Origin: JAYVJH01 sp043777595 | Lineage (GTDB): Bacteria; Bacteroidota; Bacteroidia; Cytophagales; Spirosomataceae | NCBI GenBank assembly: GCA_043777595.1 | Contig: JAYWHT010000061.1 | Span: forward strand, 1-64,000 | Direction: 5' to 3' | Length of the DNA: 64,000 nucleotides | In this document: in pieces, positions 53,465-62,893 of the stretch | Position numbering within the stretch: the stretch's first letter is position 1 | Layout of the letters: each line of letters starts with the position of its first letter | Translations under genes and position numbers: made by a program | Notes under the pieces: generated by a model | Databases searched by the model: none | The model's input: the letters and a program-made list of their open reading frames with translations, nothing else | What the model was told of the DNA's origin: nothing

Positions 53465-55974
53465 TGGCAGTGGTTGAACAAACATACGACTTTGTGTCGG
53501 TGCAAGGCAAAAGCCAAGCGGTTGGCGATTTTTCAGCTTTTTCTGGTATCTCAATCAGAGATAAGGCGGCTATTATTGCAGATGTGCCAATGGCTACCAA
53601 GTTGCAGTTTGGCCTTGCTCGGTTTGCCGACAGTATAGAAGTACAATCAATGGCTGAAGATTTGGCCGTGAGTCCATATCAATTAAATGAAGCATTGAAA
53701 CCGCACCATATTATTGAAGCCGTTGCGGCTGAAAATATTGTTTTAGACGGTCAGCGGCCTGTATTTGTAACGTTATCAATATTTAATGGCCAGTTGGTAT
53801 TTAGACGGGCTACCAATAGCATAAACGGTGCTATAATAGACAATGTAATCACGGGGCAGTTGGCCGATGTGTATATTGTAGCACGTACTTTTTTGACTGG
53901 TTTTGACGAAGTAATGCCCAACAAACGCTACATGGTCAGTTTGACTACCAATGTACTGACAGAGTTTGATGCCAATGCGATTGGCTACTATTATGTAGGC
54001 CAAGGTATAGACAAAGGACTGCTACGGTTTGAAGACGATTTTTGTAAGCCAAGTATTGCCACCAATACTGGAATGTGGGCATTGTTGAACAATAGTGTGC
54101 TTTGCGATTTGAACTTATTGGCCAACTGGCAGCTAAACACAAATACCATTAGGTGTGATTTGCCAACCGAAGCAGGCAACTGGTCGCTGCTGACAAATAA
54201 AGTATTGGCAGATTTGCCAGTGGCAGTAGTAGTGCCTGAATGGACTTTGATTGAAAGCAGTGTTTTGTCAGACTTTACGTTAGCCCCCGTAGTTGGGCCT
54301 ACTTGCACGCCCATAACGTCAATAAACATAAGCGGCAACAGTTTAGCAAGTGGCACAACTGGAACATACAGCAGTGCTTACGTGCCAAATACCGCTACCG
54401 CCCCAACGGCCTATCAGTGGTCAATAGTTGGTCAAGGCACGTCAATACAAGGAGGCAATAACGGCCCTAATTGCAGTTTTAATTTTGGCACAAGCGGAAA
54501 CGCCACGATTACGCTCACCCTTACAACTTGCAACGGCCAGAATGTTTCAACAACAAAAATTGTCAATCAAACGCCAGTAATTGTATCAACATCGAGCAAA
54601 AAAGTAATGTTTGTCCGTAACGTTACCGCAGGCTTTGGCAACGACAACAGCCGACCTTCTGGGTTTAATAACGACTTGGAAACTAACATTCAAAACTTTA
54701 AAACCGCAGGAATTGATGCCGTCAGGCTAACGTATATTTGGCAAGAAATAGAAACTTCGCCCAATGTTTACAGCACCGATTTAGTACAAAAACAAATCAA
54801 TTATTGCATAGCAAACGACCTCAAATTTAGCATCTGCATTTGGTTTTATAACCGAGACAACGAAACGAACAACATCGTTATCAATTCTTTGGCCAAACAG
54901 GTATTTTATAATGGCCAAATAGACAATAACGCATTTGACTACAATGACAGTAATGTCAGAAACCATCTACAAGCTGGTACAGCGGCGTTGGCCAATTTGA
55001 TAAACAATAACCAAAACTATGTAAACAATTTTCTGTACTTTATATTGGGCAATGGCGCAACCGAAGAGTTTTACAATGACTATCAGCAGAATGGCAGTTA
55101 TTCTACCAGCAACTACTCAGCAGCATCTTTGACAGCGTGGAGACAGTTTTTGATTGCAAAATATGGCTCAACAACGCCATACAGTTATGGAGGTACAAAT
55201 GTTTCAGGCTCTATGCCTTTGTTTCAGTTAGATAGTTCCAACCCACCGAGTTCGCACCAAAACGGGCTAAACAGTGGCATTGGCAAAGACTGGCAGTACT
55301 TTATTGCCGATGGTCTAAAAAAATTGTTCGTGGCGTTTAAGAACGGAACAAAAAATGTAAATCCAAACTTTGAATGTTGGTACTTCCCAACGGCCTGGTA
55401 CAACCTACAAACTTACTTTGTTGAGCTAATGTGGTTTGCTCATTTTCAAATAATTGAAGAAGCTGACGGGGTTTATACTTCGTGCAACGGATTTGCAGAC
55501 TTTCATAACAATTTGCTTTTTATGGATAACATGGCCACAACTTGGCCAAATAAAAAGCCAGCGCTGGAATTTGACCCTGACGATGCCACTTTCAACGGCG
55601 GCGGCCTTGATGCACAGTTTGGTTTAGTGCCTATTGATTTTGAGGCTTTTAGAGTTAAAAACATTGAATTTATCAAGCGAGCGGCCAACTCAAATACGGT
55701 GGTTTACATACACTTCGCCATGACTTGGGGCAACGGCACGGGTGGTTTTCCGAATGGCCAATACGATCAAATATCGGGATTTCAGTCAAAAATAGCAGAT
55801 ATAAATGCCAATTACGGGGCGGGGCAAAATAGATACAACAGAGCCAATGCGCCAGCACTTAGCGGCAGTTTATTAAATTTTATGAACACAGACTTTTGGA
55901 GACTTGCTTCTAACTGGTCTCAAATGGGAGGTACAAGCTACGGAAACCCTATCAATTATTTATTAACACCCTAG
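53464..55974 (+). CDS. tail fibre/adhesin with glycoside-hydrolase-like barrel
   Basis: An 836-residue protein. The first ~250 residues are the tail-attachment part, including near-repeats (LANWQLNTNTIRCDLP, LLTNKVLADLP, LIESSVLSDF). A PKD-like strand domain (AYQWSIVGQGTSIQGG) follows at about 280-370. Residues about 380-800 look like a TIM-barrel of GH-A type: DAVRLTYIWQEIE, LGNGATEEFYNDY, ASLTAWRQFLIAKYG, KKPALEFDPDD. Candidate catalytic acids are in NGATEE and PALEF. It may degrade or bind cell-surface sugars of the host. Confidence 0.7.
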   Translation: MAVVEQTYDFVSVQGKSQAVGDFSAFSGISIRDKAAIIADVPMATKLQFGLARFADSIEVQSMAEDLAVSPYQLNEALKPHHIIEAVAAENIVLDGQRPVFVTLSIFNGQLVFRRATNSINGAIIDNVITGQLADVYIVARTFLTGFDEVMPNKRYMVSLTTNVLTEFDANAIGYYYVGQGIDKGLLRFEDDFCKPSIATNTGMWALLNNSVLCDLNLLANWQLNTNTIRCDLPTEAGNWSLLTNKVLADLPVAVVVPEWTLIESSVLSDFTLAPVVGPTCTPITSINISGNSLASGTTGTYSSAYVPNTATAPTAYQWSIVGQGTSIQGGNNGPNCSFNFGTSGNATITLTLTTCNGQNVSTTKIVNQTPVIVSTSSKKVMFVRNVTAGFGNDNSRPSGFNNDLETNIQNFKTAGIDAVRLTYIWQEIETSPNVYSTDLVQKQINYCIANDLKFSICIWFYNRDNETNNIVINSLAKQVFYNGQIDNNAFDYNDSNVRNHLQAGTAALANLINNNQNYVNNFLYFILGNGATEEFYNDYQQNGSYSTSNYSAASLTAWRQFLIAKYGSTTPYSYGGTNVSGSMPLFQLDSSNPPSSHQNGLNSGIGKDWQYFIADGLKKLFVAFKNGTKNVNPNFECWYFPTAWYNLQTYFVELMWFAHFQIIEEADGVYTSCNGFADFHNNLLFMDNMATTWPNKKPALEFDPDDATFNGGGLDAQFGLVPIDFEAFRVKNIEFIKRAANSNTVVYIHFAMTWGNGTGGFPNGQYDQISGFQSKIADINANYGAGQNRYNRANAPALSGSLLNFMNTDFWRLASNWSQMGGTSYGNPINYLLTP

Positions 55975-55985
55975 ATTTAAAAAAC

Positions 55986-57533
55986 ATGAAAACAACTGTA
56001 ATATGTGTAGGTAGAGATACAGCTACGAGTTTGGTCATAAAAATAGGCCGTACAGATGGCTGGAACTATGACACGACCTTGATGAGCGATTTGTATAAGC
56101 TTGAAATGCAAGTAAATGGTAGCCCTCAGTTGATTACCTCAAATGGAAACAGTATCATTTATGACCCACAAGGTACTGGTCTTTCACCGTTTCCTACGCT
56201 TACGCACATCGGCTACTTTACTGTACCAGCAGGTATCAATAATGGTGTGTTGGTTTGGAAAGACAGCCCAAATGATATTGAAAATCGTGTACCCTTTACG
56301 GTAGGTGTAAGTGTGTTGCAGGTCGTGTCAGACACGGCACATCGTTATCGAATGCAGCCAAAACAGTCGCCTACGTTTTCTGTAACATTGAGTGGGTCTA
56401 ATGCCGTAACATCTGATTCAACAACACCGTTAGATACTGTTTTTCAAATTAACGCCTTAGCCAACAATCAATATCAGCTACAACACGTTACGTCTGGTTT
56501 GTGTTTGTCGTCGGGCGGTGGTAGTGAAGTCAATGGTCAGCTATGCACATTGGTTGCCAACAACACGGGCAATGCTACTCAAAAGTTCACTTTTGAGCCA
56601 AACAACAACGGGGGCTTTTGTTTGAAATTTGTATCAAACCCTGCAAAAGGGATTGTTATAGCCAATAACAATTTAGTACTGGCTGACTTTGCAATAAACA
56701 ACGGCCAATCGTTTAATTTTATGACGTATTCTGACTCTCGTGGCATGGGCAATGCGGGTGCGGGTTCGGGTGGTGGTGGCGGCGGTGGTGGTGGTGGCAT
56801 CGGTACGCCAGCGTTACAAGTGGTGAGTGTTACATCAAGTACTGTGGTACTGGATTGGGCTGATATAGGTGGTGCTACGGGTTATGTAGTAGAACGGGCT
56901 ACCGCTCAGAATGGCAGTTATACGTCAGTTGGCACGCCCGGCAATTCAGCTTTTACAGATACAAGCCTTACGGCTGGTACTACTTATTGGTATCGAGCAA
57001 GTGCCAACAATGGCGTAATTGCAAGTCCCAACTCTACACCTGTTGGTGGCACAACGTCGGCATCAAATACTGGAGGCGGGGGTAGCTCTACAACGGCTAC
57101 GCCTGTGGTTACGCTCAATAGTCAAAACACAATCTGGAACAGGCAATATAAACTACAAGGGGCGGCTGCGGCAAATGCTGTGGTGTATGTCAGAGATGGT
57201 TCAACTTTAATAGGACAAACAACCGCCAATAGCGCAGGGGCTTGGACTTATGCCTTACAAACGCCTTTGCCAACAACGAGCCAACTCAATTTTGTGGCTC
57301 AACTAAGCGGTGAGAACCCGAGTGTGCCAAGTGCCAATGTTTCGGTTACGGTTGCGCCGATGACTGCTTATTTTGTAGGTATAATTTCTAATGGCCTCAA
57401 ATATAAAGCGGTTGAGGTAACAATGTCAGCAGGTGGAACATTTACGGCTACCACTACGGCTATTTCACCGAGTGAGCGCAATACACTGGCCGAAGCTATG
57501 GCCGATATGTATGGAAATTTTGAAATTGTGTAG
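55986..57533 (+). CDS. phage adhesin with ricin-like and fibronectin-III domains
   Basis: A 515-residue protein in three parts. A ricin-type lectin-like domain with QxF/QxW-like motifs (QKFTFE, QSFNF) lies at about 120-250. An uninterrupted poly-glycine linker follows near 260-270. A fibronectin-III domain (TVVLDWADIGGATGYVVERA, then TTYWYRASANNG) and Ig-like strands lead to the C-terminus. Sugar binding at the host surface is likely. Confidence 0.7.
   Translation: MKTTVICVGRDTATSLVIKIGRTDGWNYDTTLMSDLYKLEMQVNGSPQLITSNGNSIIYDPQGTGLSPFPTLTHIGYFTVPAGINNGVLVWKDSPNDIENRVPFTVGVSVLQVVSDTAHRYRMQPKQSPTFSVTLSGSNAVTSDSTTPLDTVFQINALANNQYQLQHVTSGLCLSSGGGSEVNGQLCTLVANNTGNATQKFTFEPNNNGGFCLKFVSNPAKGIVIANNNLVLADFAINNGQSFNFMTYSDSRGMGNAGAGSGGGGGGGGGGIGTPALQVVSVTSSTVVLDWADIGGATGYVVERATAQNGSYTSVGTPGNSAFTDTSLTAGTTYWYRASANNGVIASPNSTPVGGTTSASNTGGGGSSTTATPVVTLNSQNTIWNRQYKLQGAAAANAVVYVRDGSTLIGQTTANSAGAWTYALQTPLPTTSQLNFVAQLSGENPSVPSANVSVTVAPMTAYFVGIISNGLKYKAVEVTMSAGGTFTATTTAISPSERNTLAEAMADMYGNFEIV
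56768..56800. repeat. GGT/GGC simple repeat in the adhesin linker
   Basis: About ten consecutive glycine codons (ggt/ggc) form a short tandem repeat that may expand or contract by 3-base units without breaking the frame. Confidence 0.6.
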
Positions 57534-57546
57534 GTGTTCTTTTCAT

Positions 57547-57590
57547 AGGGCTTTGCGCCCTGCGTTATTATAGGGTCGCCCCTTTGGGGC
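57547..57590. terminator. pair of hairpins between adhesin genes
   Basis: AGGGC-TTTGC-GCCCT (57547-57561) and GCCCC-TTT-GGGGC (57578-57590) sit in the 92-base gap. They may control the relative level of the two adhesins. Confidence 0.5.
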
Positions 57591-57625
57591 TTAAAAGATT
57601 CCTAATTTTCTAACTAGCTATTATT

Positions 57626-59206
57626 ATGAAACAGTATTTGTTTTTCGTTTTCTTTTTGTTTTCTTTTTCGTTTTGCCGCTCTCAAAATGCTGGTTTTCAG
57701 AACATTGAAAAATACAGGCCAATTGTTGGCAGTGGATTGGTGTTGCATTTTTCGTTTCAAAAAAACAATGTCAATTACAACTTAACCGACTCTGACGTGC
57801 GGTTTGGTATAACCGATAACTTGGGTGTTTCAAGGATAAACATCACAAAAACTTCGGGAATAACTCAGGTAGATAGCACTACGATAGCCGTTAATTTGAC
57901 GTACAACCAAGTCAATAGTTTAGTAAGAGATGTGTATAGTTATCGGGTATATTTGGTTTCTGTAACGGGGGCATCGACAGAACTCTGTGCTGGGGCTTTG
58001 CGGTTGGTTCGAGGGCCAAGCCCTGCGGGTATGATAACGGCCTCTACGTTTTTGATAAAGCTGGGTACTGGGTCAAGCAGCGGCACTACTACTGTTGTTA
58101 ATTCGGGGGGGGGTAATAATGGCATTACTACCGAAAGCGACCCAACTGTAACAAATACAAAAGTGAGAGACTTGTTACAAACATTGACGGGTACTAATAG
58201 GCTGTCGGCTACTTACATCAAAGATTTGCCAGTAAGTGGCGGCGGTGGCGGCACTACTATTGAGACCGACCCATTGGTGCCGTCTTTTGTGAAGTCAATA
58301 ACTCAGGCTCGAATAAACACCTGGGACCTGGCCGCCACGCAAGGTGGTGGGTCGGGTTTTAATGCCAACTTAAACTATATCCAAATTGGCAATGGTTCAA
58401 ACGGTGCGGCCACCTACGATGCTATTGTGATAGGCAAAAACGCCAGCTACACGGCTACTTGGAAAAGTGGAGTCGTTATTGGTTGGGGGGCCGCCAACAA
58501 TCAGCATGGCGGCGTAACGATTGGTGAGGGAGCGAGCGGTGTATGGTCGAATGTCTATGGTTGCTTCGACGGCTCAGACAATGTAAATGTAGGCCGTTGG
58601 TCGAAAGGGTACGGGTGGCGTACTACTGCCTTGGGGGCGTATGCTCATGCAGGTGGCCAGAGCAGTACGTCGATTGGGGCAGGGTCTGCGGCTTTGTCGT
58701 CGCATTCAATAGCGTTAGGTCGTGGGGCTTATGCTGGCAATGACCCCTCTTGTCAAAATTCATTGATTACTCAGGCTACTACTTTGTATTTATCCAATGG
58801 TTGGGCGCATAGATTCCCGGCGATGCCTACGCCAGAAATGGAAACAGAATATAGCGTAGAGGCCATGGTGCCAGGCAACAGACCTGTGCGAATACAGGCC
58901 ATAGATGCTTTTGATGCACGGCTTGTGCCGAGCGACTTTAACGTGGCCGGTGGCACCATAAAAATAGCATCGGGTCGTGGAACGGGTACGGGCGCAAGCG
59001 GAAAAGTAGAAATATTGACAGCCCCCGTGCAGAACTTAGGGCAGAATATCAAGAATCCTGATGTCGTTGTTGCGCAATTTGATGCCATCTTAGTACCATC
59101 TGGGACATATTTTTTGTTATTCGACCCATTAGCAGGTACTTTGAAACGCGTAAAGATGACAGCCGCTGACGGCCAAGGGCGTAAGATGCTGTACATCGAC
59201 AACTAA
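57626..59206 (+). CDS. phage surface protein with YadA-like head repeats and signal peptide
   Basis: A 526-residue protein with an N-terminal signal peptide (FFVFFLFSFSFCRSQN). The middle carries the short-motif repeats of trimeric YadA heads (VVIGWGAANNQHGGVTIGEG, TALGAYAHAGGQSSTSIGAG, SIALGRGAYAG) and Gly-rich linkers. The C-terminal part is globular. A Sec signal on a tail-adhesin gene is unusual for a phage. Confidence 0.7.
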   Translation: MKQYLFFVFFLFSFSFCRSQNAGFQNIEKYRPIVGSGLVLHFSFQKNNVNYNLTDSDVRFGITDNLGVSRINITKTSGITQVDSTTIAVNLTYNQVNSLVRDVYSYRVYLVSVTGASTELCAGALRLVRGPSPAGMITASTFLIKLGTGSSSGTTTVVNSGGGNNGITTESDPTVTNTKVRDLLQTLTGTNRLSATYIKDLPVSGGGGGTTIETDPLVPSFVKSITQARINTWDLAATQGGGSGFNANLNYIQIGNGSNGAATYDAIVIGKNASYTATWKSGVVIGWGAANNQHGGVTIGEGASGVWSNVYGCFDGSDNVNVGRWSKGYGWRTTALGAYAHAGGQSSTSIGAGSAALSSHSIALGRGAYAGNDPSCQNSLITQATTLYLSNGWAHRFPAMPTPEMETEYSVEAMVPGNRPVRIQAIDAFDARLVPSDFNVAGGTIKIASGRGTGTGASGKVEILTAPVQNLGQNIKNPDVVVAQFDAILVPSGTYFLLFDPLAGTLKRVKMTAADGQGRKMLYIDN

Positions 59207-59230
59207 TTAACAATCTAAATTTTATAAAAA

Positions 59231-59758
59231 ATGAAAACTATTTTCAAAATCTCGCTTTTTGCTTTTTGCTTTATTACTATTGGCCTTACAAGTTGTAGCG
59301 ACAAGTCTGTATCGCCAGGTGTTAGCGGTGTATCAAATATGGTACATAGTTCGGCAAGGCAAGCTGCAGATTACTCGATTGAGTTTAAGCCAGCCGTTCA
59401 GCAAGCGGTATTCAATGGCGCAACGTACACAAGTTGGCCAGCATTTTATGCGGCTTTTGTGGCGGCCTATAATGCCGACCCGCAGGGCGATTTTTACTGT
59501 GCAGGCAATGTAAATAATACCTGTATTTTTCAGATTGGTAGCCAACAAATGAGGCGGTCATATCCTAAATACGATTATTATCTGTATCGATATGACCCAT
59601 CAAATGGGCAAACTTACGGCATTTTTTTTCCAACGACAAACATCAAACTTTGTATTGACCAACTCAATTCAAATTATAATAACGGTGCGCCAATCAATCA
59701 AGCGGCAGTGTCTAATTTTCAGATTGGAACGTTGGATTTGTTCTGTTACGTCTGTTAG
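59231..59758 (+). CDS. prophage lipoprotein with domain shared by the 60278 gene
   Basis: A 175-residue protein with a lipoprotein leader (CFITIGLTSC). Its main domain (SIEFKPAVQQAVFNGATYTS ... YDYYLYRYDPSNGQTYG) is about 120 residues, mostly identical to the C-terminal domain of the 60278-61315 gene, also at DNA level. Function unknown. Confidence 0.65.
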   Translation: MKTIFKISLFAFCFITIGLTSCSDKSVSPGVSGVSNMVHSSARQAADYSIEFKPAVQQAVFNGATYTSWPAFYAAFVAAYNADPQGDFYCAGNVNNTCIFQIGSQQMRRSYPKYDYYLYRYDPSNGQTYGIFFPTTNIKLCIDQLNSNYNNGAPINQAAVSNFQIGTLDLFCYVC

Positions 59759-60249
59759 TTTTTGACAGAAAAGAAATAAAGTGGTCGGGTAAATCCACCT
59801 GGTGGACTGTCATACCATTTGCTAATTCGGATTTGTAAGGTGTCTTTTTTAAATGACAATTTGCCAACAATAGGGTCATTCGAGACAATATTGATAGGTT
59901 TTAGATAATCTAAAATTCCATCAAAACCGCTATTGTTGAGGGGTACTTTGGCTTTTATTTTAGAAAATGCAAGACTGTAAGTATAGTTTTTGATTGTTTT
60001 GATATAAGCTGTGCCACTCTCGGTAAAGCTTACCAAAACAGAATCGTTGGTTAGTTTGGCTACAGTTGCGGTTGTGGTTATGTCCCATTGGTCAATAGTG
60101 GAAGGGCGGCCATCTAAAAAATAAAAGTCTGGCTTAGTTGGTTTGGCAGTGTATGTGCCAACATAAGCCGTAGTATTATCGGTCATTATCTCTGTTTTTT
60201 TACAACAAATACAAAACAAGAGTACAAAGAAAGTGATTAGTTTTTTCAT
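59755..60249 (-). CDS. prophage moron lipoprotein (leftward)
   Basis: A 164-residue protein with a lipoprotein leader (ITFFVLLFCIC, then CKKTE). The start at 60249 is chosen because a longer frame has no leader at its N-terminus. It sits opposite in direction to its neighbours, between two genes carrying the same domain. Possible role: superinfection exclusion or cell-surface change in the lysogen. Confidence 0.65.
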   Translation of the reverse strand: MKKLITFFVLLFCICCKKTEIMTDNTTAYVGTYTAKPTKPDFYFLDGRPSTIDQWDITTTATVAKLTNDSVLVSFTESGTAYIKTIKNYTYSLAFSKIKAKVPLNNSGFDGILDYLKPINIVSNDPIVGKLSFKKDTLQIRISKWYDSPPGGFTRPLYFFSVKN

Positions 60250-60277
60250 GATTTTATCTGTTTTATTTTTTACAAAT

Positions 60278-61315
60278 ATGCGTTTTTTTAAATTGTTTTT
60301 ACTTTTATTTTTTTGTGCCGCCAAACTTTCAGCACAAAGTACGGTAACGATGTCGGAAGGTGTTAGCGAAATTGCTAATACGTCTTTCAAGCGAGCGGCT
60401 TCATCTGTAGGCAATGTAACACTTACATCGAGTGGCTACTTGACTATTTATTTTGGCACAAAGCTATATTATGAAGGCAAGGCGGCAGATTTGGTTATGA
60501 ATGGTGCTACGACAGACTTGCAAAAATACAACTTAATCAAAACGCAACTTGTGGCTACTGGTAACGGTAACAGTAGTAATAATAATGGCGGGGCTACCGT
60601 GGATTCAAGTTTGACACGGAAAGTAATTGAGGTGGCTAATTTTCCGACTGATAAACTATTGAGTTTGATTGTTTTAGGAATGGAGAACCACACTAAATTA
60701 GATTCGTTGATTTTAAAAGTAGCCAATACCGACAAACAAACGGTACTGATTGATAAGGTAGTTGAGCAAATTGAAAAAACAGATACGATTAACGTAAGAT
60801 TGCTGGAATTGATTGGTTTTTTGAAAACACAGTTGATAAAATCAGACACGCTAAACGCCAGAATATTGCGGTTGCTCAATAAAACTGGCTCAAACAGTAC
60901 CTCTGGTGATAGCCTCGGTGGTACAGGGGCGTTGGCACACACGTACTCGATTGAGTTTAAGCCAGCCGTTCAGCAAGCGGTATTCAATGGTGCAACGTAC
61001 ACGAGTTGGCCAGCATTTTATGCGGCTTTTGTGGCAGTTTATAATGCCGACCCGCAAGGTGATTTTTACTTTACTGGTACTGGTGGTAGTACTTACGTTT
61101 TTCAGGCAAGTAGCCAATTAGTACGCACAGTTTGGCCCAAATACGATTATTATCTGTATCGATACGACCCATCAAATGGACAAACTTACGGTATGTTTTA
61201 TCCGACAGATGACATTAAAGAATGTATTGACAAATTGAATTTTAATTTTAACAACGGTGCGCCAATCAATCAGATGGCTATTGCTCACTTTGAAATGGCC
61301 TCTTCGAGTTTATAA
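60278..61315 (+). CDS. exported prophage protein with domain shared by the 59231 gene
   Basis: A 345-residue protein with a signal peptide (LLLFFCAAKLSAQS), a helical middle (IDKVVEQIEKTDTINVRLLE) and a C-terminal ~120-residue domain shared with the 59231 gene. The ATG at 60278 gives the signal peptide directly. Confidence 0.65.
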   Translation: MRFFKLFLLLFFCAAKLSAQSTVTMSEGVSEIANTSFKRAASSVGNVTLTSSGYLTIYFGTKLYYEGKAADLVMNGATTDLQKYNLIKTQLVATGNGNSSNNNGGATVDSSLTRKVIEVANFPTDKLLSLIVLGMENHTKLDSLILKVANTDKQTVLIDKVVEQIEKTDTINVRLLELIGFLKTQLIKSDTLNARILRLLNKTGSNSTSGDSLGGTGALAHTYSIEFKPAVQQAVFNGATYTSWPAFYAAFVAVYNADPQGDFYFTGTGGSTYVFQASSQLVRTVWPKYDYYLYRYDPSNGQTYGMFYPTDDIKECIDKLNFNFNNGAPINQMAIAHFEMASSSL

Positions 61316-61357
61316 CCCAATTTTACAACAACCGTGGCGACGATACGCACTAAGACA

Positions 61358-61762
61358 ATGAAAAGACTACTTGTATTTATTCCGCTTTTAATATTTATCT
61401 GTTTTGGGTTTACGCCCAAAAAACCATTGACAGTTGCCCCGCCTGCTTATCAGGTAGTAATGGCATCGTTAAGAGATAGCCCGACTTGGCGCAATACTGT
61501 TTTGGGGCTTGCAACAAAAATAGCCGCTGATAAGTATGCACAGTTTTATAGTTCAGCAGACCCGACCGACCAAAAGCGAGCGGCTTTTGCCAAAAAACTA
61601 TTGACCGTAAAAAGTGTGTCAGACGTGGTCTTGGTACAGCTTGTGAACCAAGTAACAAATGAATCGGTAATTAGCGACTTAAACGATTCGTACAATACAG
61701 TTGAAAATATCAGAAACAAGATAGATAGCGATTTTGATGTTTTAGGCGGGATAATACCCTAA
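61358..61762 (+). CDS. exported prophage protein of unknown function
   Basis: A 134-residue protein with a signal peptide (LLVFIPLLIFICFGFTP). The ATG at 61358 is chosen because an earlier in-frame start adds eight residues that spoil the leader. Helical; no domain recognised. It lies just before the lysis genes. Confidence 0.6.
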   Translation: MKRLLVFIPLLIFICFGFTPKKPLTVAPPAYQVVMASLRDSPTWRNTVLGLATKIAADKYAQFYSSADPTDQKRAAFAKKLLTVKSVSDVVLVQLVNQVTNESVISDLNDSYNTVENIRNKIDSDFDVLGGIIP

Positions 61763-61797
61763 ACTTATTTTTTCTTACCATTAAATACTATAAAATC

Positions 61798-62022
61798 ATG
61801 TACGAAACTATTTTGAAAAACTGGAAAACCTCGCTCGGTGGTTTGCTTTTATTGGCTATCCTTGCTTTGAAAGCATTGGGGTATATTACGGACGAGCAAG
61901 CGGCTACGCTCGTAACGGCCATTACTGCTTTTGGCTTAATAGGCGCAGCCGATGGCTCGTTGTTGAGCCAATTGATAGCTTTTATAAAACAAGATATTGA
62001 TATTAAAAACCCTCAAAAATAA
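61798..62022 (+). CDS. holin
   Basis: A 74-residue protein with two hydrophobic helices (GGLLLLAILALKALGYI and ATLVTAITAFGLIGAA) and a charged C-terminus, next to lysozyme and spanin-like genes. It would permeabilise the inner membrane at lysis time. Confidence 0.78.
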   Translation: MYETILKNWKTSLGGLLLLAILALKALGYITDEQAATLVTAITAFGLIGAADGSLLSQLIAFIKQDIDIKNPQK

Positions 62023-62023
62023 A

Positions 62024-62188
62024 ATGAGCGCAAATCACCATACAACCATTGCAGGCACTTTGTTAGCAAGCGCAACTTCTATCATAATGAGTTACAGCGA
62101 AGACGTTCTGCGATCTGCTATTTGTGCTATTGTAGGTGGAACTGTCGGCTATTTTGTATCAAGATACTTAAAAAAACGCTACCCATGA
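62024..62188 (+). CDS. small lysis-region membrane protein
   Basis: A 54-residue protein with hydrophobic TIAGTLLASATSIIMSY and AICAIVGGTVGYFV segments and a basic end (SRYLKKRYP). It overlaps the lysozyme start by 4 bases. Possibly a second holin or antiholin. Confidence 0.6.
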   Translation: MSANHHTTIAGTLLASATSIIMSYSEDVLRSAICAIVGGTVGYFVSRYLKKRYP

Positions 62189-62628
62189 GTGCATCAAAAC
62201 AGCTAATAGACTTGCTCAAATCTTTTGAGGGATTGAGACTAACAGCGTACCAATGCTCTGCGGGGGTTTGGACAGTCGGTTGGGGGACAACTCGCTACCC
62301 AAACGGGTCGGTTGTGAAGCCAGGTGATGTAATAAGCAACGCTTTTGCTGAGGAATGTTTGGCCAATGATTTGAAAAAGTTTACGGCTGCCGTCTTTGCA
62401 TTTGTAAGCAATAAACTTAATCAAAATCAGTTTGATGCACTCGTTGATTTTTGTTATAATTTGGGCGAAAATGCCCTAAAAAAATCAACATTGTTACAAA
62501 AAGTTAACACCAATTCAGCCGACCCATCTATTGAAGCCGAGTTTATGAAGTGGGTATTTGTGAATGGGCGCAAGTCGGCTGGCTTGGCAAGACGAAGACA
62601 AGCAGAGGTGTATTTGTATTTTAGTTAA
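62185..62628 (+). CDS. endolysin, T4/P22-type lysozyme (GH24)
   Basis: A 147-residue muramidase. It has the catalytic Glu in KSFEGLRL, the second position is Cys (AYQCSAG) as in several phage lysozymes, and Thr in VGWGTTRY. The C-terminus (NGRKSAGLARRRQAEVYLY) matches the family. It has no signal peptide and so relies on the holin. Confidence 0.9.
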   Translation: MSASKQLIDLLKSFEGLRLTAYQCSAGVWTVGWGTTRYPNGSVVKPGDVISNAFAEECLANDLKKFTAAVFAFVSNKLNQNQFDALVDFCYNLGENALKKSTLLQKVNTNSADPSIEAEFMKWVFVNGRKSAGLARRRQAEVYLYFS

Positions 62629-62638
62629 TTCAACAATT

Positions 62639-62893
62639 ATGCAAGACAAAATAATTGCAATAGGCAGTATCATAGTTTTGACTTTTGTGTTGGCCACAAC
62701 TGTTTATAGCTGTACTAATACTCAAAAAGACCTTATGGCGGCACGTTCTGAGGTGATTGATTTACAAAGAAAATTGTCGGATTGCCAGTTACAAAGCAAA
62801 ATAAATTGTCTGCAACACATAGATTCAGTACTAAATGCGACACAAAACGACATACCGACTAATAAGCCTAATAAGCCTCACTTTTTGCGTTAA
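62639..62893 (+). CDS. i-spanin-like protein (Rz)
   Basis: An 84-residue protein with an N-terminal membrane anchor (IAIGSIIVLTFVLATTVYS) and a coiled-coil periplasmic part (RSEVIDLQRKLSDCQ). The position after lysozyme and a nested out-of-frame partner are typical for i-spanin genes. Confidence 0.65.
   Translation: MQDKIIAIGSIIVLTFVLATTVYSCTNTQKDLMAARSEVIDLQRKLSDCQLQSKINCLQHIDSVLNATQNDIPTNKPNKPHFLR

Noticed and set aside
60249..60414. Longer start for the leftward lipoprotein
   Set aside because: The extension overlaps the divergent gene and puts the lipoprotein leader inside the protein.
59366..61050. Diversity-generating retroelement from the paired similar domains
   Set aside because: No reverse transcriptase gene and no adenine-biased differences were seen between the copies.
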